Shown: positions 1-6,318 of the stretch, piece by piece
Position numbering within the stretch: the stretch's first letter is position 1
How the letters are laid out: every line of letters starts with the position of its first letter
The notes under the pieces: model-generated
Seen by the model: the letters and a program-made list of their open reading frames with translations, nothing else
Told to the model about the DNA's origin: nothing
The model's database searches: none
Translations under genes and position numbers: made by a program
Source: JBHIDJ01 sp046760105
Lineage (GTDB): Bacteria > Pseudomonadota > Gammaproteobacteria > Acidiferrobacterales > SPGG2
NCBI GenBank assembly: GCA_046760105.1
Contig: JBHIDJ010000162.1
Coordinates: 1-6,557, forward strand
Reading direction: 5' to 3'
DNA: 6,557 nt

Positions 1-14
1 TATCATCCCGTGCT

Positions 15-62
15 TGAGGCGGATGGCTAAGCGAGGATCGAGTAGAAGCGTATGAGGCGGAT
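15..62. repeat. Short direct repeat pair near the window edge
   Basis: The 10-base word TGAGGCGGAT occurs at 15-24 and again at 53-62, both times followed by a G-rich tail, 38 bases apart start to start. It lies downstream of the minus-strand gene that ends at 94. Both copies sit in sequence with no supportable gene: the plus frames are closed, and the open minus frames have no start codon except at the very edge. It could be chance or the edge of a larger repeat outside the window. Confidence 0.25.
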
Positions 63-93
63 TGGAGACGGCGTCGGCGCAGCGTACGAGGCC

Positions 94-528
94 TTAGTCC
101 ATCGGCCAACAGGTACTCACGAGCATCACATGCAGCTCGTTAAAGTTCGGTGATTTGCCGTGCTCCTGCAGGTACTTGGCCTGGGCGTCGTAGGCCGACC
201 GTTCGAGCTTACGCATACACGCTACCGACTTGTCAACACCGTGTTGATACTGAAGGTAGTGCACGAGCTCATGTAGCAGCACCGCTTTACCTTCTATTGT
301 GCTGACATCGATGTCGTCCAACAGGTATATGTTGTCGTCCTTGTAGTTATAAAGACCGGCCACGCTCACGCTGTCGACGTCTAGCCCCTGGGGAACATTG
401 CCTTGGTAAAGGATTTCGACAAGTTTGTCCTGCGGAACGAAGAGGACATCAGGGACATTTGAGCTGTCATACGTCAGCGGCGTATGGCTGCTGATCCACA
501 TTAATAGTGCGATCGTAAGCTCTTTCAT
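94..528 (-). CDS. Small HExxH putative zinc metalloprotease (DUF6647-like)
   Basis: This 144-residue protein carries a zinc-protease motif HELVH at residues 86-90, in a helix reading LLHELVHYLQYQHG. A likely third metal ligand, Glu109, lies in the following helix (KLERSAYDAQAKYL). That arrangement, the small size and the YLQ run after HELVH resemble the DUF6647 family of uncharacterised proteins; the family name is from memory. Glu87 would be the catalytic base. Cys104 and Cys140 could form a disulfide if the protein is exported. The N-terminus has a short hydrophobic stretch (residues 5-12), which may be a weak signal peptide or simply the first helix of the domain. The start is ATG at 528, preceded by a G6 run. 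It is transcribed away from the rest of the window, so its neighbours say nothing about its role. Substrate unknown. Confidence 0.82.
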   Translation of the reverse strand: MKELTIALLMWISSHTPLTYDSSNVPDVLFVPQDKLVEILYQGNVPQGLDVDSVSVAGLYNYKDDNIYLLDDIDVSTIEGKAVLLHELVHYLQYQHGVDKSVACMRKLERSAYDAQAKYLQEHGKSPNFNELHVMLVSTCWPMD

Positions 529-534
529 CGCGCA

Positions 535-540
535 CCCCCC
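535..540 (-). promoter_or_regulatory. Ribosome binding site of the HExxH gene
   Basis: Read on the minus strand, a run of six G lies six bases before the ATG at 528. It is a serviceable though not canonical Shine-Dalgarno sequence and supports that start. Confidence 0.5.
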
Positions 541-741
541 GCGGGTCGAGCCGTATTGCCCATATCGGCACCGAACCGGTACTGCTTGAGGGCGACCCGT
601 GCTTCGAAGGGAAATGCAATATACGTGCCACTAGGATGGCGGGCTTACGCGCTTACACGTGGGCCTGTATCGGTAGTACCATTGTGCCGTTCTCCGTCAG
701 CCGGTATCGGGGCGGGGATGACATAATCGCTGTCTCAGAGA

Positions 742-749
742 AGAGGAGG
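742..749 (+). promoter_or_regulatory. Ribosome binding site that fixes the QorA start
   Basis: The purine-rich stretch AGAGGAGG sits 3-6 bases ahead of ATG 753, depending on which GAGG is used. It rules out the upstream in-frame ATG at 636, which has no such site and would add 39 residues with no family match. Confidence 0.8.
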
Positions 750-752
750 AGG

Positions 753-1733
753 ATGGTGGCAAAAGCGATCCGTATACACGAACTCGGAGGTCCCGAAGTT
801 CTGCGTTGGGAAGAGGTCGAGCTTGCTCAACCGAGCTCGGGCGAGGTGCTTGTCCGGCAAGCGGCAATCGGCCTCAACTATATCGACGTCTACTTCCGAA
901 GTGGCGTTTATCCCGCCCCACAGTTGCCGCTTGTACCGGGCATGGAGGCCGCCGGTACCGTCCTAGCGGTGGGACCCGGTGTTGTGGACCTGCAAGTTGG
1001 CGATCGCGTCGCGTATGGTGTCGGCGCGATGGGTGCATATGCGGAGGAGCGGCTAGTGCCCGCCGATAAACTGGTGCGTGTGCCCGACGGGATCGACGAA
1101 CAGACGGCCGCCGCCATGATGCTCAAGGGGATGACTGCGCAATATCTACTTCGCCGCGTCTACAAAGTGAAGCCAGGGGATACGATCCTCTTTCACGCAG
1201 CCGCAGGCGGCGTCGGGTCGATTGCCTGTCAGTGGGCGAAGCACCTCGGGGCAACGGTTATCGGCACTGTGAGCTCGGAGGAGAAGGCCAAGCTTGCCGC
1301 CGATCACGGTTGCGATCATCCGGTCATCTACACCAAGGAGGACTTCGTTGAACGCGTACGCGAAATCACCAACGGCGAGGGCGTGCCCGTGGTGTACGAC
1401 TCCGTAGGCAAGGATACGTTTATGCAATCCTTGGATTGCCTGCGGCCGTTCGGCATGATGGTCAGCTTTGGGCAGTCTTCCGGCGTAGTGCCGCCCTTGA
1501 ACATCGGTATACTGAGTCAGAAGGGCTCGCTCTTTCTCACGCGGCCGACGTTGATAACTTATGGCGCAAAGCGGGAGGATATGGTTGCCATGTCACAGGA
1601 CCTATTCGATGTCGTGGGACGAGGTGCGGTCAGGATTGAGATAAACCAAACCTATCCGTTAAAAGATGCGGCCGAGGCCCATCGCGCACTCGAAGCACGC
1701 AAGACGACAGGTTCGACGGTGCTTATACCGTAA
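753..1733 (+). CDS. qorA: NADPH:quinone oxidoreductase, QorA type
   Basis: This is a zinc-free member of the medium-chain dehydrogenase/reductase superfamily. It reduces quinones and related alpha,beta-unsaturated carbonyls with NADPH in the cytoplasm. From ATG 753 it has 326 residues, about the length of E. coli QorA, and it resembles that protein along its full length. Landmarks are GGPEVL near residue 12, GLNYIDVYFRSGVYP at 40-54, the nucleotide-binding AAGGVG at 150-155 followed by ACQWAKHLGA, VVYDSVG at 213-219, MVSFGQSSG near 236, KGSLFLTRP near 257, and a C-terminal GSTVLIP. The cysteine that binds catalytic zinc in alcohol dehydrogenases is absent; Asn42 lies in that region. It is not AcuI/YhdH-like, although AcuI (acryloyl-CoA reductase) belongs to the same superfamily. 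The peroxiredoxin gene follows after 53 bases, probably in the same transcript. Physiological substrate unproven. Confidence 0.93.
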   Translation: MVAKAIRIHELGGPEVLRWEEVELAQPSSGEVLVRQAAIGLNYIDVYFRSGVYPAPQLPLVPGMEAAGTVLAVGPGVVDLQVGDRVAYGVGAMGAYAEERLVPADKLVRVPDGIDEQTAAAMMLKGMTAQYLLRRVYKVKPGDTILFHAAAGGVGSIACQWAKHLGATVIGTVSSEEKAKLAADHGCDHPVIYTKEDFVERVREITNGEGVPVVYDSVGKDTFMQSLDCLRPFGMMVSFGQSSGVVPPLNIGILSQKGSLFLTRPTLITYGAKREDMVAMSQDLFDVVGRGAVRIEINQTYPLKDAAEAHRALEARKTTGSTVLIP

Positions 1734-1774
1734 CCAACGAAGGCAATGTGATTGCGGGCGTGTTGACAAATCTT

Positions 1775-1780
1775 GGAGGT
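1775..1780 (+). promoter_or_regulatory. Ribosome binding site of the peroxiredoxin
   Basis: GGAGGT lies six bases before ATG 1787, an ideal Shine-Dalgarno placement. It selects this start over the in-frame start at 1748, which would add 13 residues to the family's normal N-terminus. Confidence 0.9.
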
Positions 1781-1786
1781 GGACGG

Positions 1787-2269
1787 ATGACAATCAAAGT
1801 TGGCGATAAGATTCCAAACGTAACGCTAAGACGTATGACGGATGAAGGCCCGAAAACCATTACGACCGACGAAATCTTCAATCGTAAGCGCGTCGTACTA
1901 TTCGCGGTACCTGGCGCATTTACGCCGACTTGCTCCAAGGCACACCTTCCAGGATTTGTGGTCAACGTGGATGCCATTCGAGCAAAGAACGTAGATAGTA
2001 TCGTCTGCCTATCGGTGAATGACGCGTTCGTCATGGATGCGTGGGGTAAGAACCAGAATGTCGACGACAATATTATGATGGTGGCCGACGGGAGCGCCGA
2101 GTTCACCAAAGTTGTCGGGCTGGAGCACGACAGAACAGACATGGGTATGGGGATCCGCTCGCTAAGGTATGCGATGGTCGTCGAGGACGGCATCGTCAAA
2201 ATCCTCAACGTTGAGGAACCCGGTGAGTTCAAAGCAAGTAGTGCGGATACGATTCTTGGTCTGCTCTAG
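1787..2269 (+). CDS. Peroxiredoxin, Prx5 family, apparently 1-Cys
   Basis: A thiol peroxidase that reduces hydrogen peroxide, alkyl hydroperoxides or peroxynitrite in the cytoplasm. The 160-residue protein matches the usual Prx5 length. The active-site motif PxxxTxxC is present as Pro42, Thr46 and peroxidatic Cys49 in VPGAFTPTCSKAHLPGF. The catalytic arginine is most likely Arg127 in SLRYAMVVEDG, by alignment with KRFSMVVQDG of human PRDX5. The C-terminal resolving cysteine of human PRDX5 is replaced (EFKASSADTILGLL). The only other cysteine is Cys74 (IVCLSVNDAFVM), at a position often occupied in this family. Recycling would therefore need glutathione/glutaredoxin or another external thiol; that is family knowledge plus inference. 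The N-terminus MTIKVGDKIPNVTL is typical. It lies downstream of qorA, suggesting a shared role in redox or electrophile stress. Confidence 0.95.
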   Translation: MTIKVGDKIPNVTLRRMTDEGPKTITTDEIFNRKRVVLFAVPGAFTPTCSKAHLPGFVVNVDAIRAKNVDSIVCLSVNDAFVMDAWGKNQNVDDNIMMVADGSAEFTKVVGLEHDRTDMGMGIRSLRYAMVVEDGIVKILNVEEPGEFKASSADTILGLL

Positions 2270-2366
2270 CCTGGAAAGCCAGCCGGGCGCTGTTTAACAC
2301 GAAGGTTGGTTTTGCCCGACGTTTGCTGCGGCCATCCTTTCCACATCCTGGGTTTACGGTAACCTT
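2270..2366. other. Spacer between the peroxiredoxin and the DddP-like gene
   Basis: This 97-base spacer separates the redox pair from the catabolic-looking genes. It holds a 4-base stem (CTGG 2271-2274, CCAG 2279-2282) and an imperfect longer one, GCCGGGC (2282-2288) with GCCCGAC (2313-2319), one mismatch and a 24-base loop. No U-tract follows, so an intrinsic terminator is not supported. No clear promoter boxes or good Shine-Dalgarno sequence were found before the GTG at 2367. It may be a transcription unit boundary. Confidence 0.3.
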
Positions 2367-3587
2367 GTGGTTGGCAATTCGCCTGCACGAAACGTGTTAG
2401 TGCACAAAGACGGTATAGATGAACAGGCGCTAAGGCGCGATCGGCTGTCCCGGATTCGCGAACAGCTTAAACAGCGCGATTACGCCGCAGTGGTCTTATT
2501 CGATCCGATCAACATCCGCTACGCAACCGACACCACGAACATGCAGGTGTGGGTGTTGCACAACGCGGTGCGCTATGTTTTTGTGCCAACCGAGGGGCCG
2601 GTCGTACTGTTCGATTTCCACAACTGTGAGCACCTCTCCAAGGGGATCGAGACCGTTGACGAGGTTCGCCCTGCCTGCGGGTGGGACTATTTCGGTGCGG
2701 GGCCGCGTAAGCAAGAAAGGGCTAAGCGCTGGGCGGCGGAGATCGCCGATCTGGTCAACGCCCATGGCGGCGGCAATCGCCGCGTGGCCCTGGACCATGT
2801 CGATCCGGCGGGTGCGGTGGCCCTGCAGGCGCACGGCATTTCGCTGCACGACGGACAGGAGGTGCTGGAACAGGCACGTTCCATAAAGAGTTCGGTAGAG
2901 CTCGCGGCGATGAAAGCGGCGATTGCCGCCTGCGAGGAAGGCATGCGCCGGATGCGGGAGGCATTGCGCCCGGGTATCAGCGAGAATGAGTTGTGGTCGG
3001 TTTTGCACCAAGCCAATATCGTGCTCGGTGGCGAATGGATAGAAACTCGATTGCTGACCTCCGGTCCGCGCACCAATCCGTGGTTTCAAGAGTGCGCTGA
3101 TCGGCTGATCGAAGCGGGCGATCTCGTCAGTTTCGATACGGACCTCATCGGACCCAGAGGCTATTGTGCAGATATTTCGCGCTGCTGGCTTTGCGGTGAG
3201 GGCAAACCGACGGATGTGCAGCGCCGGCTCTATGCTCTGGCTTATGAGCAGATCCAATACAACACGGCGCTGCTTAAGCCCGGGGTGGAATTCCGTGAGT
3301 TTGGGGAGAAGAGCTTCCAGCTACCGGACGAATTCGCGCCGAACCGATACTCGGCCGTTATCCATGGCGTCGGGCTGTGCGATGAGTACCCCAAGGTCGT
3401 GTACCCTGAAGACGCGGCGCGCGGCGGCTATGAAGGTTTTCTGTTAGAAAACATGGTGGTTTGTGTTGAGTCGTACATCGGCGCCGTCGGCGGACGTGAG
3501 GGTGTGAAACTTGAGGAACAGGTGCTGGTTACGCCTGATGGCCCCGTTACATTGTCGTCCTACCCGTTCGAGGACGACTTTCTGTAG
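2367..3587 (+). CDS. dddP: M24-fold metalloenzyme, DddP-type DMSP lyase candidate
   Basis: DddP splits dimethylsulfoniopropionate into dimethyl sulfide and acrylate, using a di-metal centre on an M24 (pita-bread) fold. This 406-residue protein has a creatinase-like N-terminal domain (about 20-165) and an M24 catalytic domain (about 180-400). Compared with DddP as I recall it, the six metal ligands are Asp257, Asp259, Asp269, His333, Glu368 and Glu383, with spacing identical to 295/297/307/371/406/421 of the Ruegeria enzyme. Tyr328 and Asp339 match catalytic Tyr366 and Asp377; Trp62 matches substrate-pocket Trp95. Runs such as WIETRLLTSGPRTNPWFQEC are nearly identical to DddP. M24 peptidases carry HGxGLxxHE; here it is HGVGLCDEYP, lacking the second His. 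The start is GTG with no clear ribosome site, giving an N-terminus about 35 residues shorter than DddP; GTG 2394 and 2400 are alternatives. An uncharacterised M24 hydrolase or lyase remains possible. Confidence 0.72.
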   Translation: MVGNSPARNVLVHKDGIDEQALRRDRLSRIREQLKQRDYAAVVLFDPINIRYATDTTNMQVWVLHNAVRYVFVPTEGPVVLFDFHNCEHLSKGIETVDEVRPACGWDYFGAGPRKQERAKRWAAEIADLVNAHGGGNRRVALDHVDPAGAVALQAHGISLHDGQEVLEQARSIKSSVELAAMKAAIAACEEGMRRMREALRPGISENELWSVLHQANIVLGGEWIETRLLTSGPRTNPWFQECADRLIEAGDLVSFDTDLIGPRGYCADISRCWLCGEGKPTDVQRRLYALAYEQIQYNTALLKPGVEFREFGEKSFQLPDEFAPNRYSAVIHGVGLCDEYPKVVYPEDAARGGYEGFLLENMVVCVESYIGAVGGREGVKLEEQVLVTPDGPVTLSSYPFEDDFL

Positions 3588-3636
3588 CTCGGCTTTGATT
3601 CATCGAAGCTTGACTACCACTAGCAGTACACAATCC

Positions 3637-3641
3637 AGGAG
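3637..3641 (+). promoter_or_regulatory. Ribosome binding site before a GTG start
   Basis: AGGAG lies six bases upstream of GTG 3648, which supports this non-ATG start. The first in-frame ATG is too far inside the domain. Confidence 0.85.
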
Positions 3642-3647
3642 ATCGAC

Positions 3648-4664
3648 GTGTCCGGCATCAGCATTCTATTCCTTTCCAAAGAGGACGTAGACGCACTCGA
3701 GCTTGATCTGCAAGAGGTCATGGACGCGGTGGAAATGGGTTTGAACGCGCACGGCGAGAAAAAAGTAATTATGCCTTCCAAGGATCACCTGGCGCTCGAT
3801 TACCCGAATAAGCTTTTTAATATCCTCAAAGGATACGTGGAGCCGGTGAACGCAGCAGGCGTCAAGGTGATTGGCGACTTTCACAATAACTACGAACACG
3901 AACTACCTTCGGAACTCGCGTTGCTCACGCTTTACCGGCCGGAAACCGGTGCACCGTTCGCCATCATCGATGCCACCGTCAACACTTGGATGCGCACGGG
4001 TGCGGTAACCGCCCTTGGTGCCAAGTACTTGGCCTGCGAGAAACCGCGGGTGCTAGGTCATATCGGTGCGCGTGGGACATCCTGGTACAACGTCGGCATG
4101 CTCGATCGCTTGTTCGATTTTGAGGAAATTCGTGTTACCAGTCGACGCCCGGAATCACGCGAGCGCTTCGCCACGGAAATGTCAAAGAAACTGAATAAGC
4201 CCGTGACGGTGAAGGCAACGACCGAGGACACGGTACGCGATGCCGATATCATCGTTGACGCCTCGCGCCTTTTAGAGCACCAAGTGCTGGTTAAAGACGC
4301 GTGGGTCAAGCCGGGCGCGCTGATCCAACCCTATGGTGCCGTGCTGTCGGTGGAGCCAAGCCTTCCTTTCACGGTAGACAAGCTGGTTGTGGATGATTGG
4401 AATCAGTGCAAGCAATCGCAGTACGGTCAGTTTGCCGAACTCATCCAATCGGGCGAATTGCGTGACGCGCATGTTTACGGCGAGATCGGCGAAATCGTTG
4501 CCGGCCTCAAGCCGGGACGCGAGTCGTCGCAGGAGCGTATTCTTTTCTGGCACAAGGGCTTTGCCGTTAGTGACATCATGATTGGTAATCTTGCCTATGA
4601 GAAAGCATGCGAGAAGGGTATTGGCACGCTGTTAGGCTATTACCAAAGTCCGCGTGATATGTAA
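3648..4664 (+). CDS. Ornithine cyclodeaminase/mu-crystallin family protein
   Basis: Members of this family are cytoplasmic NAD(P)-binding enzymes: ornithine cyclodeaminase, alanine dehydrogenase, ketimine reductase, or the EutC component of ectoine breakdown. The 338-residue protein has the expected two-part layout. The substrate domain carries Lys73 in GVKVIGDF and Arg116 in NTWMRTGAVTALGAKYLA, matching the substrate-binding Lys69 and Arg112 of Pseudomonas ornithine cyclodeaminase. The Rossmann domain begins at LGHIGARGTSW (136-146), a variant glycine motif (GxxGxxG) in place of the common GxGxQ. The catalytic Asp (228 in that enzyme, in GGDCPGKTEL) is not recognisable: the matching stretch reads YGAVLSVEPSL (229-239), with Val232 at that position. 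Canonical ornithine cyclodeamination is therefore unlikely. It starts 60 bases after the M24 gene and ends 32 bases before the MttB-like gene, so co-transcription is likely. Substrate unknown. Confidence 0.85.
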   Translation: MSGISILFLSKEDVDALELDLQEVMDAVEMGLNAHGEKKVIMPSKDHLALDYPNKLFNILKGYVEPVNAAGVKVIGDFHNNYEHELPSELALLTLYRPETGAPFAIIDATVNTWMRTGAVTALGAKYLACEKPRVLGHIGARGTSWYNVGMLDRLFDFEEIRVTSRRPESRERFATEMSKKLNKPVTVKATTEDTVRDADIIVDASRLLEHQVLVKDAWVKPGALIQPYGAVLSVEPSLPFTVDKLVVDDWNQCKQSQYGQFAELIQSGELRDAHVYGEIGEIVAGLKPGRESSQERILFWHKGFAVSDIMIGNLAYEKACEKGIGTLLGYYQSPRDM

Positions 4665-4696
4665 AAGATACGAGCCGCGTAACGCTTGAGATATCT

Positions 4697-6238
4697 TTGG
4701 TGGACAAATCTTCGACACCCCACCGGCGCCGCCGCAGCCGGCGAGCAGGGCCCAGCAGCCCCAAGGATCACGCGCCGCCGCGTTCCAGGCCCATCGTCTC
4801 GCATGTTCCTAAGCTGAATATCCTAAGCGAGGAGCAAGTCGAGCAGATCCACGAGGCCTCGTTGGCGATCCTGGTGCGAACGGGTGTGGTCTTTAGCAGT
4901 GAGAAGGCACTAACGCATTTCCGGCGCGTTGGTGCACGGATCGAGGAAGATCGCGTCTACATCGACCGTGATCTGATCATGGATTGTGTGAATACTGCGC
5001 CTGCGGAATACACACTTCGCGCGCGCAATCTGGCGAATGACGTGACCATTGGCGGCGACACGTGTGCGGTGATGCCGGGCGGTGGGCCACCCTTCGTGTA
5101 CGACCTCGATGGCAAGCGTAGAACCGGGACGCTCGCTGACCTCGAGAACTTTGCCCGTTTAAGCGAGATGGCACCGCAGGTGCAAGTGGTGGCCCGCAAG
5201 GCGGTTGAGGCTCAGGACGTACCGGTGGAAGTACGCCACCTTGATTGCTGGCGCGCGGCGTTAACCCTGACCGACAAGCCGGTGCAATCGGGGTTTGTCC
5301 ACGGGCTTGCGGAAGCGGAAGACGTGCTGAAAATGTTGCAAATCGTGTTCGGCGGCGAAGACGCGATCAGCGGCACGCCCGTGGCCCATTGCAGCGTAAA
5401 CGTCAACAGCCCGCTGCACTATGACACCCCTATGCTGGAAAGTTTGATGGCGTTCGCGCGCTACGGTCAGGCGGTGCTCATCAGCCCGTTTGTCATGGCC
5501 GGAGTCACCGGTCCTACGACCTTGGCCGGTGCGCTGGCACAACAGAACGCCGAAGTACTGGCGGGCCTGGTGCTTGCCCAATTGGTGCGGCCAGGAGCGC
5601 CGGTGCTCTATGGCACCGCTTCAAGCAACTTGGACATGCGCAGCGGCGCGCCCGCGATCGGTAGTCCTGAGTCAGCTATCAGCATTGCGGTCTGTGCACA
5701 ACTGGCACGGCGCTACGGGCTACCGTGTCGGGGTGGTGGGGCGTTGACCGACTCTCCGGTGCCGGATGCGCAGAGCAACTACGAACGCATGTTCACGCTG
5801 CTCACTTCTGTATTGAGCGGTGTTAATTACTTGATGCACGGTGTCGGCATTCTGGAGTCGTATCTCACACTAAGCTATGAGCAGTTTGTTATCGACTTGG
5901 ACCTTATTGACATGGTGCGCCAGTTGGTGCAGCCGGTCGATATCTCACCCGAGACCTTGGCGCTCGATACGATCAACGATATTGGCCCGCGCGGATTTTA
6001 CTTAGATGCGGCGCACACGATGCGTCATTACCGGGATGCATTTTTTATTCCGCAAATAAGCGTGCGCAAGTCCTATGAGCAGTGGCAGGCCGAGGGCGCC
6101 GTGGACGCAGTCGCGCGCGCGAATTTACGTTGCCGCGACATGCTGGCGAGCTACAAGCAACCAGCGATGGAATCCGCTGTCGCCGATCGGCTTTATGACT
6201 ATGTCGAGCGCCGCAAAGCGGAGCTTTTAAAGAATTAG
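4697..6238 (+). CDS. MttB-superfamily methyltransferase, non-pyrrolysine
   Basis: A trimethylamine methyltransferase family protein of 513 residues. Characterised non-pyrrolysine relatives (MtgB, MtpB, MtcB) demethylate glycine betaine, proline betaine or carnitine by passing a methyl group to a corrinoid protein. Family landmarks are KLNILSEEQVEQIHEASLAIL near residue 39, MPGGGPPFVYDLDGKRR near 126, the VNSPLHYD block near 236, GPTTLAGALAQQNAEVLAG near 272, SSNLDMRSGAPAIGSPE near 309, GLPCRGGGALTDSPVPDAQ near 341, and the C-terminal HYRDAFFIPQISVRKSYEQW. There is no in-frame TAG before the terminal one, so no pyrrolysine. The first 35 residues are Arg/Ser/Pro-rich and probably disordered; similar basic tails occur in proteobacterial relatives. 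The start is TTG 4697 or the adjacent GTG 4700, with no strong ribosome site; the first internal ATG (4979) would cut into the domain. No corrinoid-protein gene is visible, so partner and substrate are unknown. Confidence 0.88.
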   Translation: MVDKSSTPHRRRRSRRAGPSSPKDHAPPRSRPIVSHVPKLNILSEEQVEQIHEASLAILVRTGVVFSSEKALTHFRRVGARIEEDRVYIDRDLIMDCVNTAPAEYTLRARNLANDVTIGGDTCAVMPGGGPPFVYDLDGKRRTGTLADLENFARLSEMAPQVQVVARKAVEAQDVPVEVRHLDCWRAALTLTDKPVQSGFVHGLAEAEDVLKMLQIVFGGEDAISGTPVAHCSVNVNSPLHYDTPMLESLMAFARYGQAVLISPFVMAGVTGPTTLAGALAQQNAEVLAGLVLAQLVRPGAPVLYGTASSNLDMRSGAPAIGSPESAISIAVCAQLARRYGLPCRGGGALTDSPVPDAQSNYERMFTLLTSVLSGVNYLMHGVGILESYLTLSYEQFVIDLDLIDMVRQLVQPVDISPETLALDTINDIGPRGFYLDAAHTMRHYRDAFFIPQISVRKSYEQWQAEGAVDAVARANLRCRDMLASYKQPAMESAVADRLYDYVERRKAELLKN

Positions 6239-6318
6239 TCATTGCAATCTAATATGATTTAGTTCGTCGTCGAGTGTGGGGTTGACTTATTTTTAAGTTC
6301 GCTCGCACGTAAAGCCTG
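6239..6318 (+). promoter_or_regulatory. AT-rich spacer, possible internal promoter
   Basis: This 80-base spacer is visibly richer in AT than the flanking genes. It contains a good -10-like hexamer, TATGAT at 6253-6258, but only a poor -35 (AAGAAT) at the right distance. A separate consensus-like TTGACT at 6282-6287 lacks a good -10 downstream. A small dyad ACTTA-TTTT-TAAGT follows at about 6285-6298. The oxidoreductase gene could have its own promoter or be read through from the gene before it. No intrinsic terminator was identified. Confidence 0.3.

Larger units (their letters stand above)
529..752. promoter_or_regulatory. Divergent intergenic region
   Basis: This 224-base gap separates the starts of two divergent genes, so promoters for both must lie here or overlap the coding ends. 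I see no convincing sigma-70 box pair on either strand; the best plus-strand candidate, TTGTGC with TATCGG 17 bases later, is weak. A perfect 7-base inverted repeat, CGGGTCG (542-548) and CGACCCG (593-599), brackets an imperfect smaller one, GCCG and CGGC at 550-568. They may be an operator or an mRNA hairpin. The plus frame is open from an ATG at 636, but the real start of the next gene is at 753. Confidence 0.45.

Noticed and set aside
1..93. Open minus-strand frames at the left edge as the end of another gene
   Set aside because: One open frame directly follows the stop of the minus-strand gene and has no start codon until the edge base positions. There is no recognisable protein motif.
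636..752. N-terminal extension of the quinone reductase from ATG 636
   Set aside because: The added 39 residues have no family counterpart and ATG 636 lacks a ribosome site, while ATG 753 has a strong one and gives the expected QorA N-terminus.
1748..1786. Upstream start for the peroxiredoxin
   Set aside because: GGAGGT at 1775-1780 is ideally placed for ATG 1787, and the family N-terminus begins there.
2282..2319. Imperfect stem after the peroxiredoxin as an intrinsic terminator
   Set aside because: The stem has a mismatch and a 24-base loop, and no U-rich tract follows it.
2496..3257. Long minus-strand open frame opposite the M24 gene (253 codons)
   Set aside because: It is antisense to a clearly conserved protein, its translation is rich in Arg and His without recognisable motifs, and no ribosome site was seen.
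2367..3587. Annotation as a generic Xaa-Pro aminopeptidase or ectoine hydrolase DoeA
   Set aside because: The second histidine of the peptidase motif HGxGLxxHE is missing, and the sequence matches DddP far better than what I recall of DoeA. Kept as a lower-ranked alternative.
6215..6228. AAAGC-GGA-GCTTTT hairpin at the end of the MttB-like gene as a terminator
   Set aside because: It is only five base pairs, AT-rich, inside the coding sequence, and is followed by just four T before AAAG.
6236..6262. TAG at the end of the MttB-like gene as a pyrrolysine codon
   Set aside because: Readthrough would add only seven sense codons before another TAG, and the protein is already complete with the family C-terminus. 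Pyrrolysine in MttB lies well inside the protein.
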